Assembly (NCBI RefSeq): GCF_945906275.1
Contig: NZ_CAMDRA010000017.1
Coordinates: 1 to 35,102, forward strand
Reading direction: 5' to 3'
Origin: Dongia mobilis
GTDB lineage: Bacteria; Pseudomonadota; Alphaproteobacteria; Dongiales; Dongiaceae
DNA: 35,102 bases
In this document: positions 15,157 through 25,106 of the stretch, one piece after another
How the letters are laid out: each line of letters begins with the position of its first letter
How positions within the stretch are numbered: position 1 is the first letter of the stretch
Translations under genes and position numbers: made by a program
The notes under the pieces: generated by a model
The model's input: the letters and a program-made list of their open reading frames with translations, nothing else
What the model was told of the DNA's origin: nothing
Database searches by the model: none

Positions 15157-16029
15157 ATGACCACAGCCGCTCTCAAGGAAAAACGCCGGCAAGGCCGATG
15201 GAACGCGCTTCTGCTGGCGCCCTCCGGTCTGTGGTATCTGATGCTCCTCATCCTGCCGCTGATCGTCATCTTGGTCTATTCGGTTGGCGAGCGGGCGCCG
15301 ACCGGCGGCTATCAGGCCGGCTTCACCTTCGACAATTATCTCAACATCGGTGCGCGCTGGACGGCCTTCAAGAATACGCTGCTGCTGGCGCCCACAGGCA
15401 CGCTCATCTGCCTGCTGGCCGGTTATCCGCTGGCCTATTTTCTGGCGGTGAAGGCCAATCCACGGACACGACTGTTCCTGCTCATCCTGGTGGTGGTACC
15501 GTTCTGGACCAGCTTCCTCATCCGCACCTATGCCTGGATGTTCATCTTAGGGGGCCGCGGCCTGCCGCATCTCCTGGAGCTGATCGGCATCGAGGGCGTG
15601 CGCTTCATCAACACGCCGTTCGCGGTGCTGGTCGGCATTGTCTATGCCTATCTACCGCTGATGGTGTTTCCGATCTTCGTCAGCCTTGAAAAGCTCGACA
15701 AGCGACTGTTGGAAGCTTCCGACGATCTTGGGGCATCGCCCTTTGCGACCTTCCGCCAGATCACGCTGCCCCTCTCGGCGCCAGGCATGATCACGGGATG
15801 CATGCTGGTCTTTATCCTGCTGATGGGCGAGTACCTCATCCCGCAGATGCTGGGTGGCGGCAAGGTGTTCTTTATCGGTAATGCGCTGGTCGATCTCTTC
15901 CTGCAAAGCCTCAACTGGCCGTTCGGGTCGGCCTGCGCCATGGCGCTGGTCTTCATCATGATGGTGACGGTCGGCCTCTACCTGAAAGCGACGCGCGCGA
16001 CCGGTGGTCGCGACGTGTCGTTGATGTGA
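15157..16029 (+). CDS. ABC transporter permease, PotB type
   Basis: The 290-residue product is an inner-membrane permease with six hydrophobic segments. Its EAA loop, EASDDLGASPFATFRQITLPLSAPG, lies in the last third and contacts the ATPase. The segment FWTSFLIRTYAWMFIL is typical of the first permease of polyamine importers. ATG at 15157 follows the large inverted repeat by 24 bases. The stop at 16027-16029 is 11 bases before the second permease ATG. Together the two permeases form the membrane channel. Confidence 0.9.
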   Translation: MTTAALKEKRRQGRWNALLLAPSGLWYLMLLILPLIVILVYSVGERAPTGGYQAGFTFDNYLNIGARWTAFKNTLLLAPTGTLICLLAGYPLAYFLAVKANPRTRLFLLILVVVPFWTSFLIRTYAWMFILGGRGLPHLLELIGIEGVRFINTPFAVLVGIVYAYLPLMVFPIFVSLEKLDKRLLEASDDLGASPFATFRQITLPLSAPGMITGCMLVFILLMGEYLIPQMLGGGKVFFIGNALVDLFLQSLNWPFGSACAMALVFIMMVTVGLYLKATRATGGRDVSLM

Positions 16030-16040
16030 AGGGCCGAACC

Positions 16041-16859
16041 ATGCTGCGCGCCTACTCCGCCTTCATCTATCTGTTCCTCTATGCGCCGATCGCCCTTATC
16101 GTCGTGTTCAGCTTCAACAGCGGCAACAATGCCTCTGACTTCCAGGGATTCGGAATTGATTGGTACTTCAAGGCCGCCAATAACAGCCTGATGCTGGCGG
16201 CGCTGGAAAACAGCATCATCGTCGCAGCGACCTCCTCCGTGCTGGCTACGGTGATGGGCACGATGGCGGCCATTGCCCTGCAGAATGTGCGCGGCCCGTT
16301 GCGCGTTGTCTTCGACGGCCTCACCTACATCGCCATCATGGTGCCGGGGATCGTCATCGGCATCGCCACCTTGATCGCCCTGGTCACGACCTTTGACGCC
16401 GCCAACACGGTGCTGGCCAGTATCTGGCCGGGCGAAGCCCCGCCGAAGCTTAGCCTGGGCTATGGATCGATCATCGCCGCCCACACCTTGTTCGCCATGG
16501 CACTGGTGATCATCATCGTGCGCGCCCGCATCGCCGGCATGGACCGCAGTCTCATCGAGGCCTCGGCCGATCTCTATGCCGATCCGATGGCAACCTTCCG
16601 GCAGGTTACACTGCCGCAGCTGATGCCCGGCATTGTCGCCGGCTTCCTTCTCAGCTTCACCTTCAGTTTCGACGATTTCGTCATCGCCTTCTTCGTGGCC
16701 GGCTCCAAGAATACCTTGCCGATCTATGTCTTCTCCTCGATCCGCCGTGGCGTGACGCCGGAAATCAACGCGATCGGCACCGCCGTCATGCTGTTCTCGC
16801 TCACCGCCCTCATCACGGCGCAGGTTCTGCTGCGCCGCGGCAGCAAGCAGGGTCGCTGA
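16041..16859 (+). CDS. ABC transporter permease, PotC type
   Basis: This is the second permease of the importer, about 272 residues, with six membrane segments. Its EAA loop, EASADLYADPMATFRQVTLPQLMPG, is followed by FTFSFDDFVIAFF, the classical PotC-type signature. I chose ATG at 16041, which has AAGGG seven bases upstream; a GTG at 16026 that overlaps the previous stop is also open. It ends the transporter operon. The next gene, a glutathione S-transferase, starts about 100 bases later. Confidence 0.9.
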   Translation: MLRAYSAFIYLFLYAPIALIVVFSFNSGNNASDFQGFGIDWYFKAANNSLMLAALENSIIVAATSSVLATVMGTMAAIALQNVRGPLRVVFDGLTYIAIMVPGIVIGIATLIALVTTFDAANTVLASIWPGEAPPKLSLGYGSIIAAHTLFAMALVIIIVRARIAGMDRSLIEASADLYADPMATFRQVTLPQLMPGIVAGFLLSFTFSFDDFVIAFFVAGSKNTLPIYVFSSIRRGVTPEINAIGTAVMLFSLTALITAQVLLRRGSKQGR

Positions 16860-16957
16860 TCCATCCTGCCCACGCATTGTCAGCATGCCGCCAGGGCATT
16901 GGCGCCGGATCGCCGCTTGCCCTATAAAGCAGCTGACTCAAAAACTGGGGAGATCAC

Positions 16958-17599
16958 ATGTACACGCTCTTTTGGTCGCACAACTCGGCCTCGATCGCCG
17001 CACATTATTGCCTGGAGGAAGCGGGCGCCGAATATGACACCGTGCTGGTCGACATGTCGAAGGACGGTCACAAGCAGCCTGATTTCCTGAAAGTAAGTCC
17101 GGCCGGCAAGCTTCCCGCCATCAAGCTGCCGGAAGGTGGCTTCATCACCGAATGCGCCGCCATTTCGCTGCTCATCGCTGATCGTCACCCGCAAGCGGGC
17201 CTTGCCCCCGCCGCCGCCGATCCGCAGCGCGGCCCCTTCCTGATGTGGCTCTTCCACCTCAACAACACGCTGCAGCCGGCCATGCTGCGCTATTACTATC
17301 CCGACCGTGTCACCTCTGACGCCGCCGGAATTAATGGTGTCCAGGATATGGCGCAGGCAGAAATCGCCGATCTCTGGTCGCGCATTGACGCCCATCTCGC
17401 CAAGAACGGCCCCTTCCTGCTCGGCGATCGCTTCTCGGCCGCCGATGCGCTCTGCTACATGCTCTCGACCTGGCAGGATTGCTGCCCCGGCACCTATAAA
17501 CGCTTTCCCTCCGTGCGCCGCATGGCCGAGAAGGTGCGCGCCCGCCCGGCCATCGCCCGTGTCGCCGAGATGAACGATGTGGGGCCGGTCGCGGCGTGA
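16958..17599 (+). CDS. Glutathione S-transferase family protein
   Basis: The 213-residue product has an N-terminal thioredoxin-like domain (residues 1-78). It contains the cis-proline segment VSPAGKLPAIKL and the glutathione-binding E-C/S pair in FITECAAI. An all-helical C-terminal domain contains the conserved N-capping aspartate motif FSAADALCYM. The beta-class-like N terminus starts YTLFWSHNSASIAAHYCLEEAG, where a serine or cysteine could act on glutathione. The substrate is unknown. AACTGGGGAGATCAC precedes the ATG. Its stop overlaps the next gene's GTG as GTGA, so the two are translationally coupled. Confidence 0.88.
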   Translation: MYTLFWSHNSASIAAHYCLEEAGAEYDTVLVDMSKDGHKQPDFLKVSPAGKLPAIKLPEGGFITECAAISLLIADRHPQAGLAPAAADPQRGPFLMWLFHLNNTLQPAMLRYYYPDRVTSDAAGINGVQDMAQAEIADLWSRIDAHLAKNGPFLLGDRFSAADALCYMLSTWQDCCPGTYKRFPSVRRMAEKVRARPAIARVAEMNDVGPVAA

Positions 17600-18168
17600 T
17601 CGACCCGCGTTCCGTCATCGACTTCTGGTATGCGCCCCGGGCGCGGGCGCTCTGGTTCGAGAAGGACAAGGCCTTCGACGAAGAGATCCGCGCCCGGTTC
17701 GGCACCGCCGTGCATGCGGCACAGATGGGCGAGCTTGACGGCTGGGCGGAAACACAGATGGGGGCACTGGCCCTCCTCATTCTCCTCGACCAGATGGCGC
17801 GCAACATCCATCGCGGTTCGGCCAAGGCGTTCCTCGGCGATGGGCGCGCCCTTGCCATCGCCAAGGCGGCGATCGCCCGCGATTCCGACAAAGGCCTGCC
17901 CTTCGACCAGCGGCGCTTTTTCTATCTGCCCTTCGAGCATGCGGAGGACATGGTGAGCCAGGACAGGTCGATCGATCTCTTCACCCGGCTCTATGCAGAA
18001 ACGCAAGGAGCGGACCGAGAGAATGCCGAGGTCCAGCTCGACTACGCCCATCGCCACCGCGACATCATCAGGCGTTTTGGCCGCTATCCCCATCGCAATG
18101 AGGCGCTGGGCCGGCCATCGACGGACGATGAGATTGCTTTCCTGAAAACGCCGGGCAGTTCGTTCTAG
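17596..18168 (+). CDS. DUF924-family protein
   Basis: The 190-residue product matches the DUF924 family (all-helical, TPR-like fold). It has the N-terminal VIDFWYAPRARALWFEKDKAFDEEI pattern, LILLDQMARNIHRGSAKAF in the middle, and FFYLPFEHAEDMVSQDRS followed by YAHRHRDIIRRFGRYPHRNEALGR near the end. No biochemical function is established. The GTG start overlaps the GST stop by four bases, so the pair is probably made together. A palindromic repeat follows the stop. Confidence 0.88.
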   Translation: MIDPRSVIDFWYAPRARALWFEKDKAFDEEIRARFGTAVHAAQMGELDGWAETQMGALALLILLDQMARNIHRGSAKAFLGDGRALAIAKAAIARDSDKGLPFDQRRFFYLPFEHAEDMVSQDRSIDLFTRLYAETQGADRENAEVQLDYAHRHRDIIRRFGRYPHRNEALGRPSTDDEIAFLKTPGSSF

Positions 18169-18182
18169 GCACGTTGCACTTT

Positions 18183-18273
18183 CGTCATCCCCGGGCTTGA
18201 CCCGGGGATCAGGGACGACTGGGCTCGGCCCGTCACTCGCATGCTGATGCCCGGGTCAAGCCCGGGCATGACG
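18183..18273. repeat. Intergenic palindromic repeat (pair of facing copies)
   Basis: CGTCATCCCCGGGCTTGACC with GGGGATC (18183-18210) faces its inverted copy at 18246-18273 (GATGCCCGGGTCAAGCCCGGGCATGACG). Each arm is itself palindromic around CCCGGGCTTGACCCGGG. This type of unit is scattered between genes in many alphaproteobacteria. It lies between the convergent DUF924 and DUF1636 genes and could act as a bidirectional terminator-like hairpin, although there is no T-run. Confidence 0.85.
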
Positions 18274-18275
18274 AC

Positions 18276-18626
18276 TTAAAGGGAAGGCAGCCCTGGAATG
18301 CGTCCGATGATCTTGCGCCGGATTGCCTTGGGGCGCTCAAGCAGCTTGGTCTGGCCGTCCGGTTTCGACGCGTAGAGTTGCGCCAGTTCGACGAGGGCGG
18401 CGCAGTCATCGGCCGGGTCGATCTCGGCCAGCATATAAGTGGCTTTGCCCGGCGCGCTCAAGGCCACGCTTAATGGCCGCGTGCAGTTCGACATGCAGGC
18501 GGTGCCGATCACCTGGAAATCCGCCGGCAGCCCGGCGCCCGCAAGATCGTCGATGAGACCCGGCCCCAGCGGCGCCTCAGCCGGGCCGCGCTTGCAGGTG
18601 GTGCAGACGAAGAGGGTATGGGTCAC
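18276..18626 (-). CDS. DUF1636-family ferredoxin-like metal-binding protein
   Basis: The 116-residue product has a thioredoxin-like [2Fe-2S] ferredoxin pattern. VCTTCKRG near the N terminus gives a CxxC pair, and CMSNCTRPLSVAL in the middle gives a second pair of cysteines four residues apart. These match the DUF1636 family, which is sometimes found near cobalamin genes. The open frame extends upstream to 18818, but the family begins at THTLFVC. I therefore place the start at GTG 18626, which has GGAGTGCTGGAAG upstream. Iron-sulfur binding is inferred from the cysteines. It diverges from the Sel1-repeat gene. Confidence 0.82.
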   Translation of the reverse strand: MTHTLFVCTTCKRGPAEAPLGPGLIDDLAGAGLPADFQVIGTACMSNCTRPLSVALSAPGKATYMLAEIDPADDCAALVELAQLYASKPDGQTKLLERPKAIRRKIIGRIPGLPSL

Positions 18627-18770
18627 GGCTTCCAGCACTCCTGAAGGGGGTGGCACCCTTAGCAAGGGGGTGCTGCCTATGCAAGTGGGGTGGAACTCCG
18701 GGGTAAGCTGGCTTTTGGCAGCCTGTTTCTGTAGATTGCGCGGCACGAAGCAACCCGGAACGAGCCCATA

Positions 18771-20177
18771 ATGCGCCGCCTTCTGCTGTCCACCGCTGCC
18801 ATTCTTCTGTCGGCGCAAGTCTGCTTGAGCCAGCCCGCAGCCGCCGATTACATTGCCGCCGAGACGGCACTGCAGGCGGGCGACATCGCCACTGCCATCC
18901 CGCTCCTGGCCGAGGAGGCCAAGCTCGGCAACCCGGTGGCGGCGTTCAACCTGGCCAAGATCTACGAGGATGGGGCCGCCGGCGTGCCCGATTTCACCCA
19001 GGCCGCCACCTACTCCCGGATCGCCGCCGAGATCGACACGGCACCACGGTACAATGGTGCGGCTCTCGGCGTGCAGGGTCCGCAGCTGATCGCGGCGGCG
19101 CAGAAATACGGGCAGTTCGCGCTCGGCCGCCTTTATGAAAGCGGCAAGGGTGTGCCCCAGGACAATCTTGAAGCGCTGGCCTGGTACACGCGCTCAGCCG
19201 ATCTCGGTAACATTCAGGCGATGCTGAAGCTCGCCGTCCTGCATCGCGATGGCCTGCCTGGCATCGTGCCTGATCTTGAGCGCAGCGCTTCCTGGCTGCA
19301 GCGAGCCGCCGACGCCGGCAGCATCGCCGCCATGAACGAATTGGGCCGCGCCTATCTCAGCGGGTTGGGGGTCATTCCCAATCAGCAGGAAGCTGCGCGC
19401 TGGTTCGAGAAGGCTGCCGCGGGCGGCAGTGTTGCTGCGGAGTACAATCTGGGTCAGCTCTATCGGACAGGCATTGGTGGCCAGCCTGATTATGTGCGGG
19501 CCGTCGAGCATTTCGAACGTGGCGCCAATGCCAAGGATGCAGCCTCAATGCTGGCGCTGGGCGATCTCTATGTCGCCGGCCAGGGTCTGCCGCCGGACAA
19601 ATCGCAGGCCCATGCCTGGTACAGCCTTGCTGCAGATTATGGTGCCGCCGATGGCACCGCCAAGGCTGCTTCCCTGGCCGGGCAGATGACGCCTCAGGAA
19701 ATGGCCACGGCCAAGGCCTTGCATGACAGCTGGCAGCCAAAAGCCAAGGCGGCCGCGCTGCCGGAACCGAGCGCTGCACCTGTTGCAGCCCCCCAACCAG
19801 CTGCCAGCGATCCGGTGACTGCACAACCGGTTGTGCCGGCAGCACCAGAGCCAGCAGAGCCAGCGGCAAACGCGCCTGCGCCCGACTTGCCGCCCCTGTT
19901 CGAGGAAATGGCGCCGAGCGCCACCGACCCGCTTGCCGGCGCACCGGCCGCGATCCTCCCGGCGGAGCCGGCAGTGACGACATCGGCGCCAGTCCAGACA
20001 CTGGTCCAGGAACCGGCCCAGCCAGTAGACCCGGCAGCAGACCCGGCAGCACCGGCGGCTGCCAGTCCGGCGCCATTGCCCACTTCGACACCGACAGTGC
20101 CGACCGTAGACCCGACTCTTCCACTGATACCGGGATCACCGCAGCCGGGGGCGAAGCCGTTTGTGCCGACACCCTAG
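18771..20177 (+). CDS. Secreted Sel1-repeat protein with Pro/Ala-rich tail
   Basis: The 468-residue product has a signal peptide (residues 1-25, LLLSTAAILLSAQVCLS to PAAA-D). Several Sel1-like (TPR-related) repeats follow between about residues 40 and 300, recognisable by units such as AAFNLAKIYEDGA, FALGRLYESGKGVPQD, AMNELGRAYLSGLGV and AEYNLGQLYRTG. From about residue 325 to the end the sequence is low-complexity and rich in Pro, Ala and Glu (PAAPEPAEPAANAPAPD), probably an extended, disordered tail. Sel1 proteins act as scaffolds for partner proteins, often in the envelope. No partner is evident here. Confidence 0.88.
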   Translation: MRRLLLSTAAILLSAQVCLSQPAAADYIAAETALQAGDIATAIPLLAEEAKLGNPVAAFNLAKIYEDGAAGVPDFTQAATYSRIAAEIDTAPRYNGAALGVQGPQLIAAAQKYGQFALGRLYESGKGVPQDNLEALAWYTRSADLGNIQAMLKLAVLHRDGLPGIVPDLERSASWLQRAADAGSIAAMNELGRAYLSGLGVIPNQQEAARWFEKAAAGGSVAAEYNLGQLYRTGIGGQPDYVRAVEHFERGANAKDAASMLALGDLYVAGQGLPPDKSQAHAWYSLAADYGAADGTAKAASLAGQMTPQEMATAKALHDSWQPKAKAAALPEPSAAPVAAPQPAASDPVTAQPVVPAAPEPAEPAANAPAPDLPPLFEEMAPSATDPLAGAPAAILPAEPAVTTSAPVQTLVQEPAQPVDPAADPAAPAAASPAPLPTSTPTVPTVDPTLPLIPGSPQPGAKPFVPTP

Positions 20178-20411
20178 TCCGGAAACCTGGTTCCATTTGT
20201 CACTAATGCTGGCGATCCGATCCTATCCGGCCTGTGACATTGTGCGTCGGATCACATAAACGTCAGCTGCGCATTACTTGCCGCCCTGTATCTGTTATAG
20301 GCCGCGGCAGCGAGATTCACGACCCGCAGGCGATGATCGGCAGCGGGTCATCTTTCCGCCGCAATGGCTTTGTCTCATTGTCGGCAATTGTTCAATTGAG
20401 GAGTGAGTTCG

Positions 20412-22094
20412 ATGGGGCGTTGGTGGAAATCCGGCCAGATCTCGAAGCTGGGCCTGGTATCGAGAGAGACTTTGGCTGCCGGCAGTGTCGCAGCCTTGCT
20501 GCTGGTGGCTGCCTGCGGCGACGATGCCGACAAGGCAGCCGGCGAGAATGCGCTAGAGACCGTTGCGGCGGTGGCGATCGATCCGGCCCAGGCGCCGATC
20601 ATCCAGAAAGCTACGGAAGAATATCTGCAGCTGGCCGCCGGCAATGCTGAGCAGCGCGTCATCCATTTCAGCGCCGTGAAGGTGACCCCGGGCAGCGATG
20701 CCTTCGATGTCGCGATCGAAAACCTGGTGGTCGGCGTCAAGATCGGCGACCAATGGGCCGATAGCCGACTGGAGGTCGGCACTGTGTCCTATCGTCTGGT
20801 CCCGACGGCAGGCAATGGTTACCGTGCCAGCGATCTCAAACATGCGACCGAAATGCCGGTGCTCGACAAGGATAACAAGAAGACCGGCACCTTCGGCATG
20901 ACCACAAAGGCCTTCTCTGCCGACTGGTCGACCGACATTGGCAACGTTCTGAGCCTCGATTGGCAGGCGGCGAACATTGCCGTGTCGCCGTTTGATGCGG
21001 CCGGTGCGCCAGACACGAAGGCCGGCGGCCTCCAGATCGCCACCGTGAATTGGAACACGACCAGTGCCGACAAGGGGAACGGCGTCTACGACCAGATCAG
21101 CACGTTCTCGACCGGCGACTTCGTGATCAAGACCAGCGACGGCGTCACCGTCAAGATCGGCAAGGTGTCCGGCAGTGGCGGCTATACCGATATCAAGCTG
21201 AAGGAGGCTGCCGCCAAGGGCCGAGAGGTCCAGAAGCTGATGAGCGACATGGCCGAACGGTCGGAAGCAGCCAAGCAGGCCGCGGCTGCGGCAACCGATC
21301 CAGCCAATCCGCCGGCCGCCGCCCCGATGTCACCTGAAGAAGCCAAGCAAATGGGCGATATGATCAAGAGCATCGCCGGACTGTTTGGTGGCTTCAGCTA
21401 TAACGTGGCCCTTGAGAACCTGCACACCACCGACCTCTCGGGCGCCGAGCCCTTCAGTCTGGCCAAGGTCGGATTCGCGATGGGCGTCGCCAGCCTCAAC
21501 ACCGAGAAGGCCACCGTCAACCTTGGCTTCAGCCATGACGGGCTGAAGATCAACAGCCCCAAACTCAACCAGCTGCCGCTCTTTGCCAAGCTGCTGCCGG
21601 CCTCCGGCAAGCTCGACCTCAATCTTGCCGACGTGCCGTCCAAGGAACTGTGGCAGCTCCTTGGCGACAACTTCCCGACACTGGTTTCGTCCAATCCGGC
21701 ACAGGCCGAGGCGGCTGCCGGTGTAATGTTCATTGCCATGCAGCAATTGCTGCAGAAAGCGCCGATGAAACTCACTGTGGCGCCGTCGGGCCTCTCTTCC
21801 GAGGTACTCCAACTCGATGCGACCGGTGCCTTCGATGTGAAGCCCGACGCTGTCTTTGGCCTTGTGGGCGCGCTTGATATCGGCCTCCACGGCCTCGACG
21901 AGGCCATGAAGCTTGCCAATGAAGCGGCCCAGAGCTCGCCTGACGCGGCCCAGATCGTCGGTGGTCTTGCCATGATCCAGTCAATGGCCAAGCGCGAAGA
22001 CGGCAGCGACGGCAAGCCGGTCGACAAGCTGAAGCTGGAGGTCGATGCGACCGGCAACACCATGGTCAACGGCATGCCGATGTCGGGCCAGTAG
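20412..22094 (+). CDS. Predicted lipoprotein of about 560 residues, family not certain
   Basis: The product has a lipoprotein signal: a basic N terminus, a hydrophobic stretch, and the lipobox LVAAC followed by GDD, so it is probably lipid-anchored with an acidic post-cysteine region. The rest is beta-rich and repetitive in style, with alternating polar segments (ENLVVGVKIGDQWADSRLEVG, GFSHDGLKINSPKLNQLP). It ends LKLEVDATGNTMVNGMPMSG. That ending and the layout recall YdgA/DUF945-type periplasmic proteins, but I do not claim membership. ATG at 20412 has GAGGAG nine bases upstream; GTG at 20403 overlaps that site. A strong terminator follows, so it is probably transcribed alone. Confidence 0.75.
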   Translation: MGRWWKSGQISKLGLVSRETLAAGSVAALLLVAACGDDADKAAGENALETVAAVAIDPAQAPIIQKATEEYLQLAAGNAEQRVIHFSAVKVTPGSDAFDVAIENLVVGVKIGDQWADSRLEVGTVSYRLVPTAGNGYRASDLKHATEMPVLDKDNKKTGTFGMTTKAFSADWSTDIGNVLSLDWQAANIAVSPFDAAGAPDTKAGGLQIATVNWNTTSADKGNGVYDQISTFSTGDFVIKTSDGVTVKIGKVSGSGGYTDIKLKEAAAKGREVQKLMSDMAERSEAAKQAAAAATDPANPPAAAPMSPEEAKQMGDMIKSIAGLFGGFSYNVALENLHTTDLSGAEPFSLAKVGFAMGVASLNTEKATVNLGFSHDGLKINSPKLNQLPLFAKLLPASGKLDLNLADVPSKELWQLLGDNFPTLVSSNPAQAEAAAGVMFIAMQQLLQKAPMKLTVAPSGLSSEVLQLDATGAFDVKPDAVFGLVGALDIGLHGLDEAMKLANEAAQSSPDAAQIVGGLAMIQSMAKREDGSDGKPVDKLKLEVDATGNTMVNGMPMSGQ

Positions 22095-22133
22095 CCCAAC
22101 ATGTGAACCCTTTCTTCACCTTCATGATGATAG

Positions 22134-22172
22134 AACCGCGTCGATCACAGGTGATCGGCGCGGTTTCTTTTT
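22134..22172 (+). terminator. Intrinsic terminator after the lipoprotein gene
   Basis: A 15-base arm (AACCGCGTCGATCAC, 22134-22148) pairs with GTGATCGGCGCGGTT (22151-22165). One position is a G:U pair, and a very tight loop joins the arms. TCTTTTT follows. The long GC-rich stem plus T-run makes this a confident Rho-independent terminator about 40 bases after the stop codon. Confidence 0.92.
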
Positions 22173-22398
22173 GGTCGGCCGGAACCTGGATCAGGTTGGG
22201 CAACGAAGACGATTGGATGCGCATTGACGATGCGTGAACTGTTGCAGCGATGACTCAGTGGTCGCGAAATCTGTGGTGGTCGCGCCACGCCCGAATCAAT
22301 TCTGTGTGGATAAGCGCAAAAAAATATGTTGTGATATGCGTGACATGCATATTGACCGAGTCGCGATTTCTGCAACGACCGACATGTTGGTCGCATCC
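22173..22398. promoter_or_regulatory. Region upstream of zapE with a DnaA-box match
   Basis: Between the lipoprotein terminator and the chosen zapE start lies an AT-richer stretch. It contains TGTGGATAA at 22305-22313, which is the reverse complement of the consensus DnaA box TTATCCACA, followed by an A-run and ATATG repeats. A single 9-mer match can occur by chance in a window this size, so DnaA control of zapE is only a suggestion. The zapE frame is open through this region, but the translated part before 22336 shows no family resemblance. Confidence 0.3.
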
Positions 22399-23562
22399 AT
22401 GAGTGATGACGGGCCGCTCCCCGCCTATCGCGCGATGCAGCGTGGCGGTCGCCTGCACCATGACGCTGCGCAAGAGCTCGCAGCGGAGAAGCTGCAATCG
22501 CTTTACAACGCTCTCAAGGATTATCGCCCCGATGCGATCGGCGAATCCGGTGGCTTGCGCAGTTGGGCAGAGCGCCTGGGTCTTGCGCGCCTCGGGTCAA
22601 GATCTGGCCGTGACGAGCAGGCACCGCAGGGCCTTTTCCTCTATGGCGGGGTCGGTCGCGGCAAGTCGATGCTGATGGATCTGTTCTTCGCCCAGGCGCC
22701 GATTCAGCTGAAGCGACGGGTTCATTTCCACGCCTTCATGCTAGAAGTGCACAGCCAGCTGCATCAATGGCGCCAGGAAAAACCGAAACAAGTCGACCTC
22801 ATTCCGGCCTTGGCAGAACAGCTCGCTGCGCAATGCACGCTCATCTGCTTTGATGAATTCCATGTCACCAACATCGCCGACGCGATGATCCTGGGACGTC
22901 TGTTCAGCGCCCTCTTCGAGCGCGGCGTCGTGATGGTGGCGACCTCCAACTGGGCACCCGACGATCTCTACAAGGGCGGCCTGCAACGCGACCAGTTCCT
23001 CCCCTTCATCACCTTGCTGAAGGAAAAACTGGACGTCCTGGAACTCGACGGCGGGCGCGACTACCGCATGGCGCGCCTCAAGGACATGACGGTCTATCAC
23101 TATCCTCTGGGCGATCTGGCCGGTCGCCAGATGCGTGACGCTTTCGCCCGGATGACTGATAACGAGCCGCCGATCGCAACTACCCTCATCGTCCAGGGCC
23201 GCCAGATCGAGATCCTGCGCCAGGTCAGCAACGCCCACGGCCGGGTCGCCTGGTTCGATTTCGACGAATTATGCGCACGCCCCCTGGGGGCTGCCGACTA
23301 CCTCGCCATCGCCACTCATTACGACGTCGTGCTGCTCGATCAGGTGCCGAAGCTGGATGCCGATCGACGCAACGAAGCGCGCCGCTTCATGACGCTGATC
23401 GATGAGCTCTACGAACATAAGGTGACGACGATTGTTGCTGCGGCCGACAAGCCGGAGCGCCTTTATCCGGCCGGTGATGGTGCGTTCGAATTCGAGCGTA
23501 CGATTTCGCGCCTGAACGAGATGCAGTCGGTCGACTATCTGACCCGACCGCATTTGACGTGA
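22399..23562 (+). CDS. zapE: Cell division protein ZapE (AFG1-like ATPase)
   Basis: The product of about 387 residues is an AAA-type P-loop ATPase of the ZapE/AFG1 family. It has Walker A GGVGRGKS at 83-90, followed by MLMDLFF. Walker B CFDEFHV is near 150-155, and the sensor region ATSNWAPDDLYKGGLQRDQFLPFI is highly characteristic. Late features include FDELCARPLGAADYLAIA and KPERLYPAG. In E. coli ZapE associates with FtsZ and the divisome; the mitochondrial relative Afg1 acts in protein quality control. Family members start close to GPLxxYR, so I prefer ATG at 22399; ATGs at 22384, 22345 and 22336 are also in frame. Its position directly before mdh is common in alphaproteobacteria. Confidence 0.92.
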   Translation: MSDDGPLPAYRAMQRGGRLHHDAAQELAAEKLQSLYNALKDYRPDAIGESGGLRSWAERLGLARLGSRSGRDEQAPQGLFLYGGVGRGKSMLMDLFFAQAPIQLKRRVHFHAFMLEVHSQLHQWRQEKPKQVDLIPALAEQLAAQCTLICFDEFHVTNIADAMILGRLFSALFERGVVMVATSNWAPDDLYKGGLQRDQFLPFITLLKEKLDVLELDGGRDYRMARLKDMTVYHYPLGDLAGRQMRDAFARMTDNEPPIATTLIVQGRQIEILRQVSNAHGRVAWFDFDELCARPLGAADYLAIATHYDVVLLDQVPKLDADRRNEARRFMTLIDELYEHKVTTIVAAADKPERLYPAGDGAFEFERTISRLNEMQSVDYLTRPHLT

Positions 23563-23586
23563 CTTGAGTGAGAATTTTCGCGAGAA

Positions 23587-24830
<1,244 letters not shown>

Positions 24831-24926
24831 TTTCGGGCTTCTTTCGAAGCTCAAAACGGCCTGCGACGGCGACAGTCCTATTTCCATGTTGTTACGACGG
24901 GTTTCAGTTCAATTGGCTTGAACCCG

Positions 24927-24999
24927 GCGGGCATGGTGGTAGAGTGCGATCTGCTGCACCACAGCAAATCGTCGGCTGTCGCTGTCGCCCGCTTTTTTT
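24927..24999 (+). terminator. Possible terminator after the mdh / Lys-rich gene pair
   Basis: GCGGGC (24927-24932) can pair with GCCCGC (24987-24992), with an inner pairing of GTGGT and ACCAC. A run of seven Ts follows directly at 24993-24999. The outer stem is short and the loop long, so termination strength is uncertain. If real, sucC would need its own promoter in the AT-rich stretch that follows. Confidence 0.4.
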
Positions 25000-25001
25000 C
25001 T

Positions 25002-25021
25002 TAAGAACTTCTAAGAACTTC
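25002..25021. repeat. 10-base tandem repeat before sucC
   Basis: TAAGAACTTC occurs twice in direct tandem, in an AT-rich segment between the T-run and sucC. Two adjacent copies could be a regulator-binding site for a sucC promoter, or simply a replication-slippage duplication. Confidence 0.4.
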
Positions 25022-25106
25022 CTAGGAAATAATCGCGCGGCTCGGTGGCTGGCGAATGACCGCCGAGGTGCAGTCCTTCGCAACGCAGCAAAGCGGGTCA
25101 CCCTGG

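Noticed and set aside
18627-18770. A possible cobalamin riboswitch upstream of the DUF1636 gene.
   Set aside because: DUF1636 genes can be cobalamin-linked, so I looked on the minus strand for the conserved B12 box and the GCTGCCCCCGCAACTG-type core. Neither is present. The only structure is a repeated AAGGGGGTG and short dyads.
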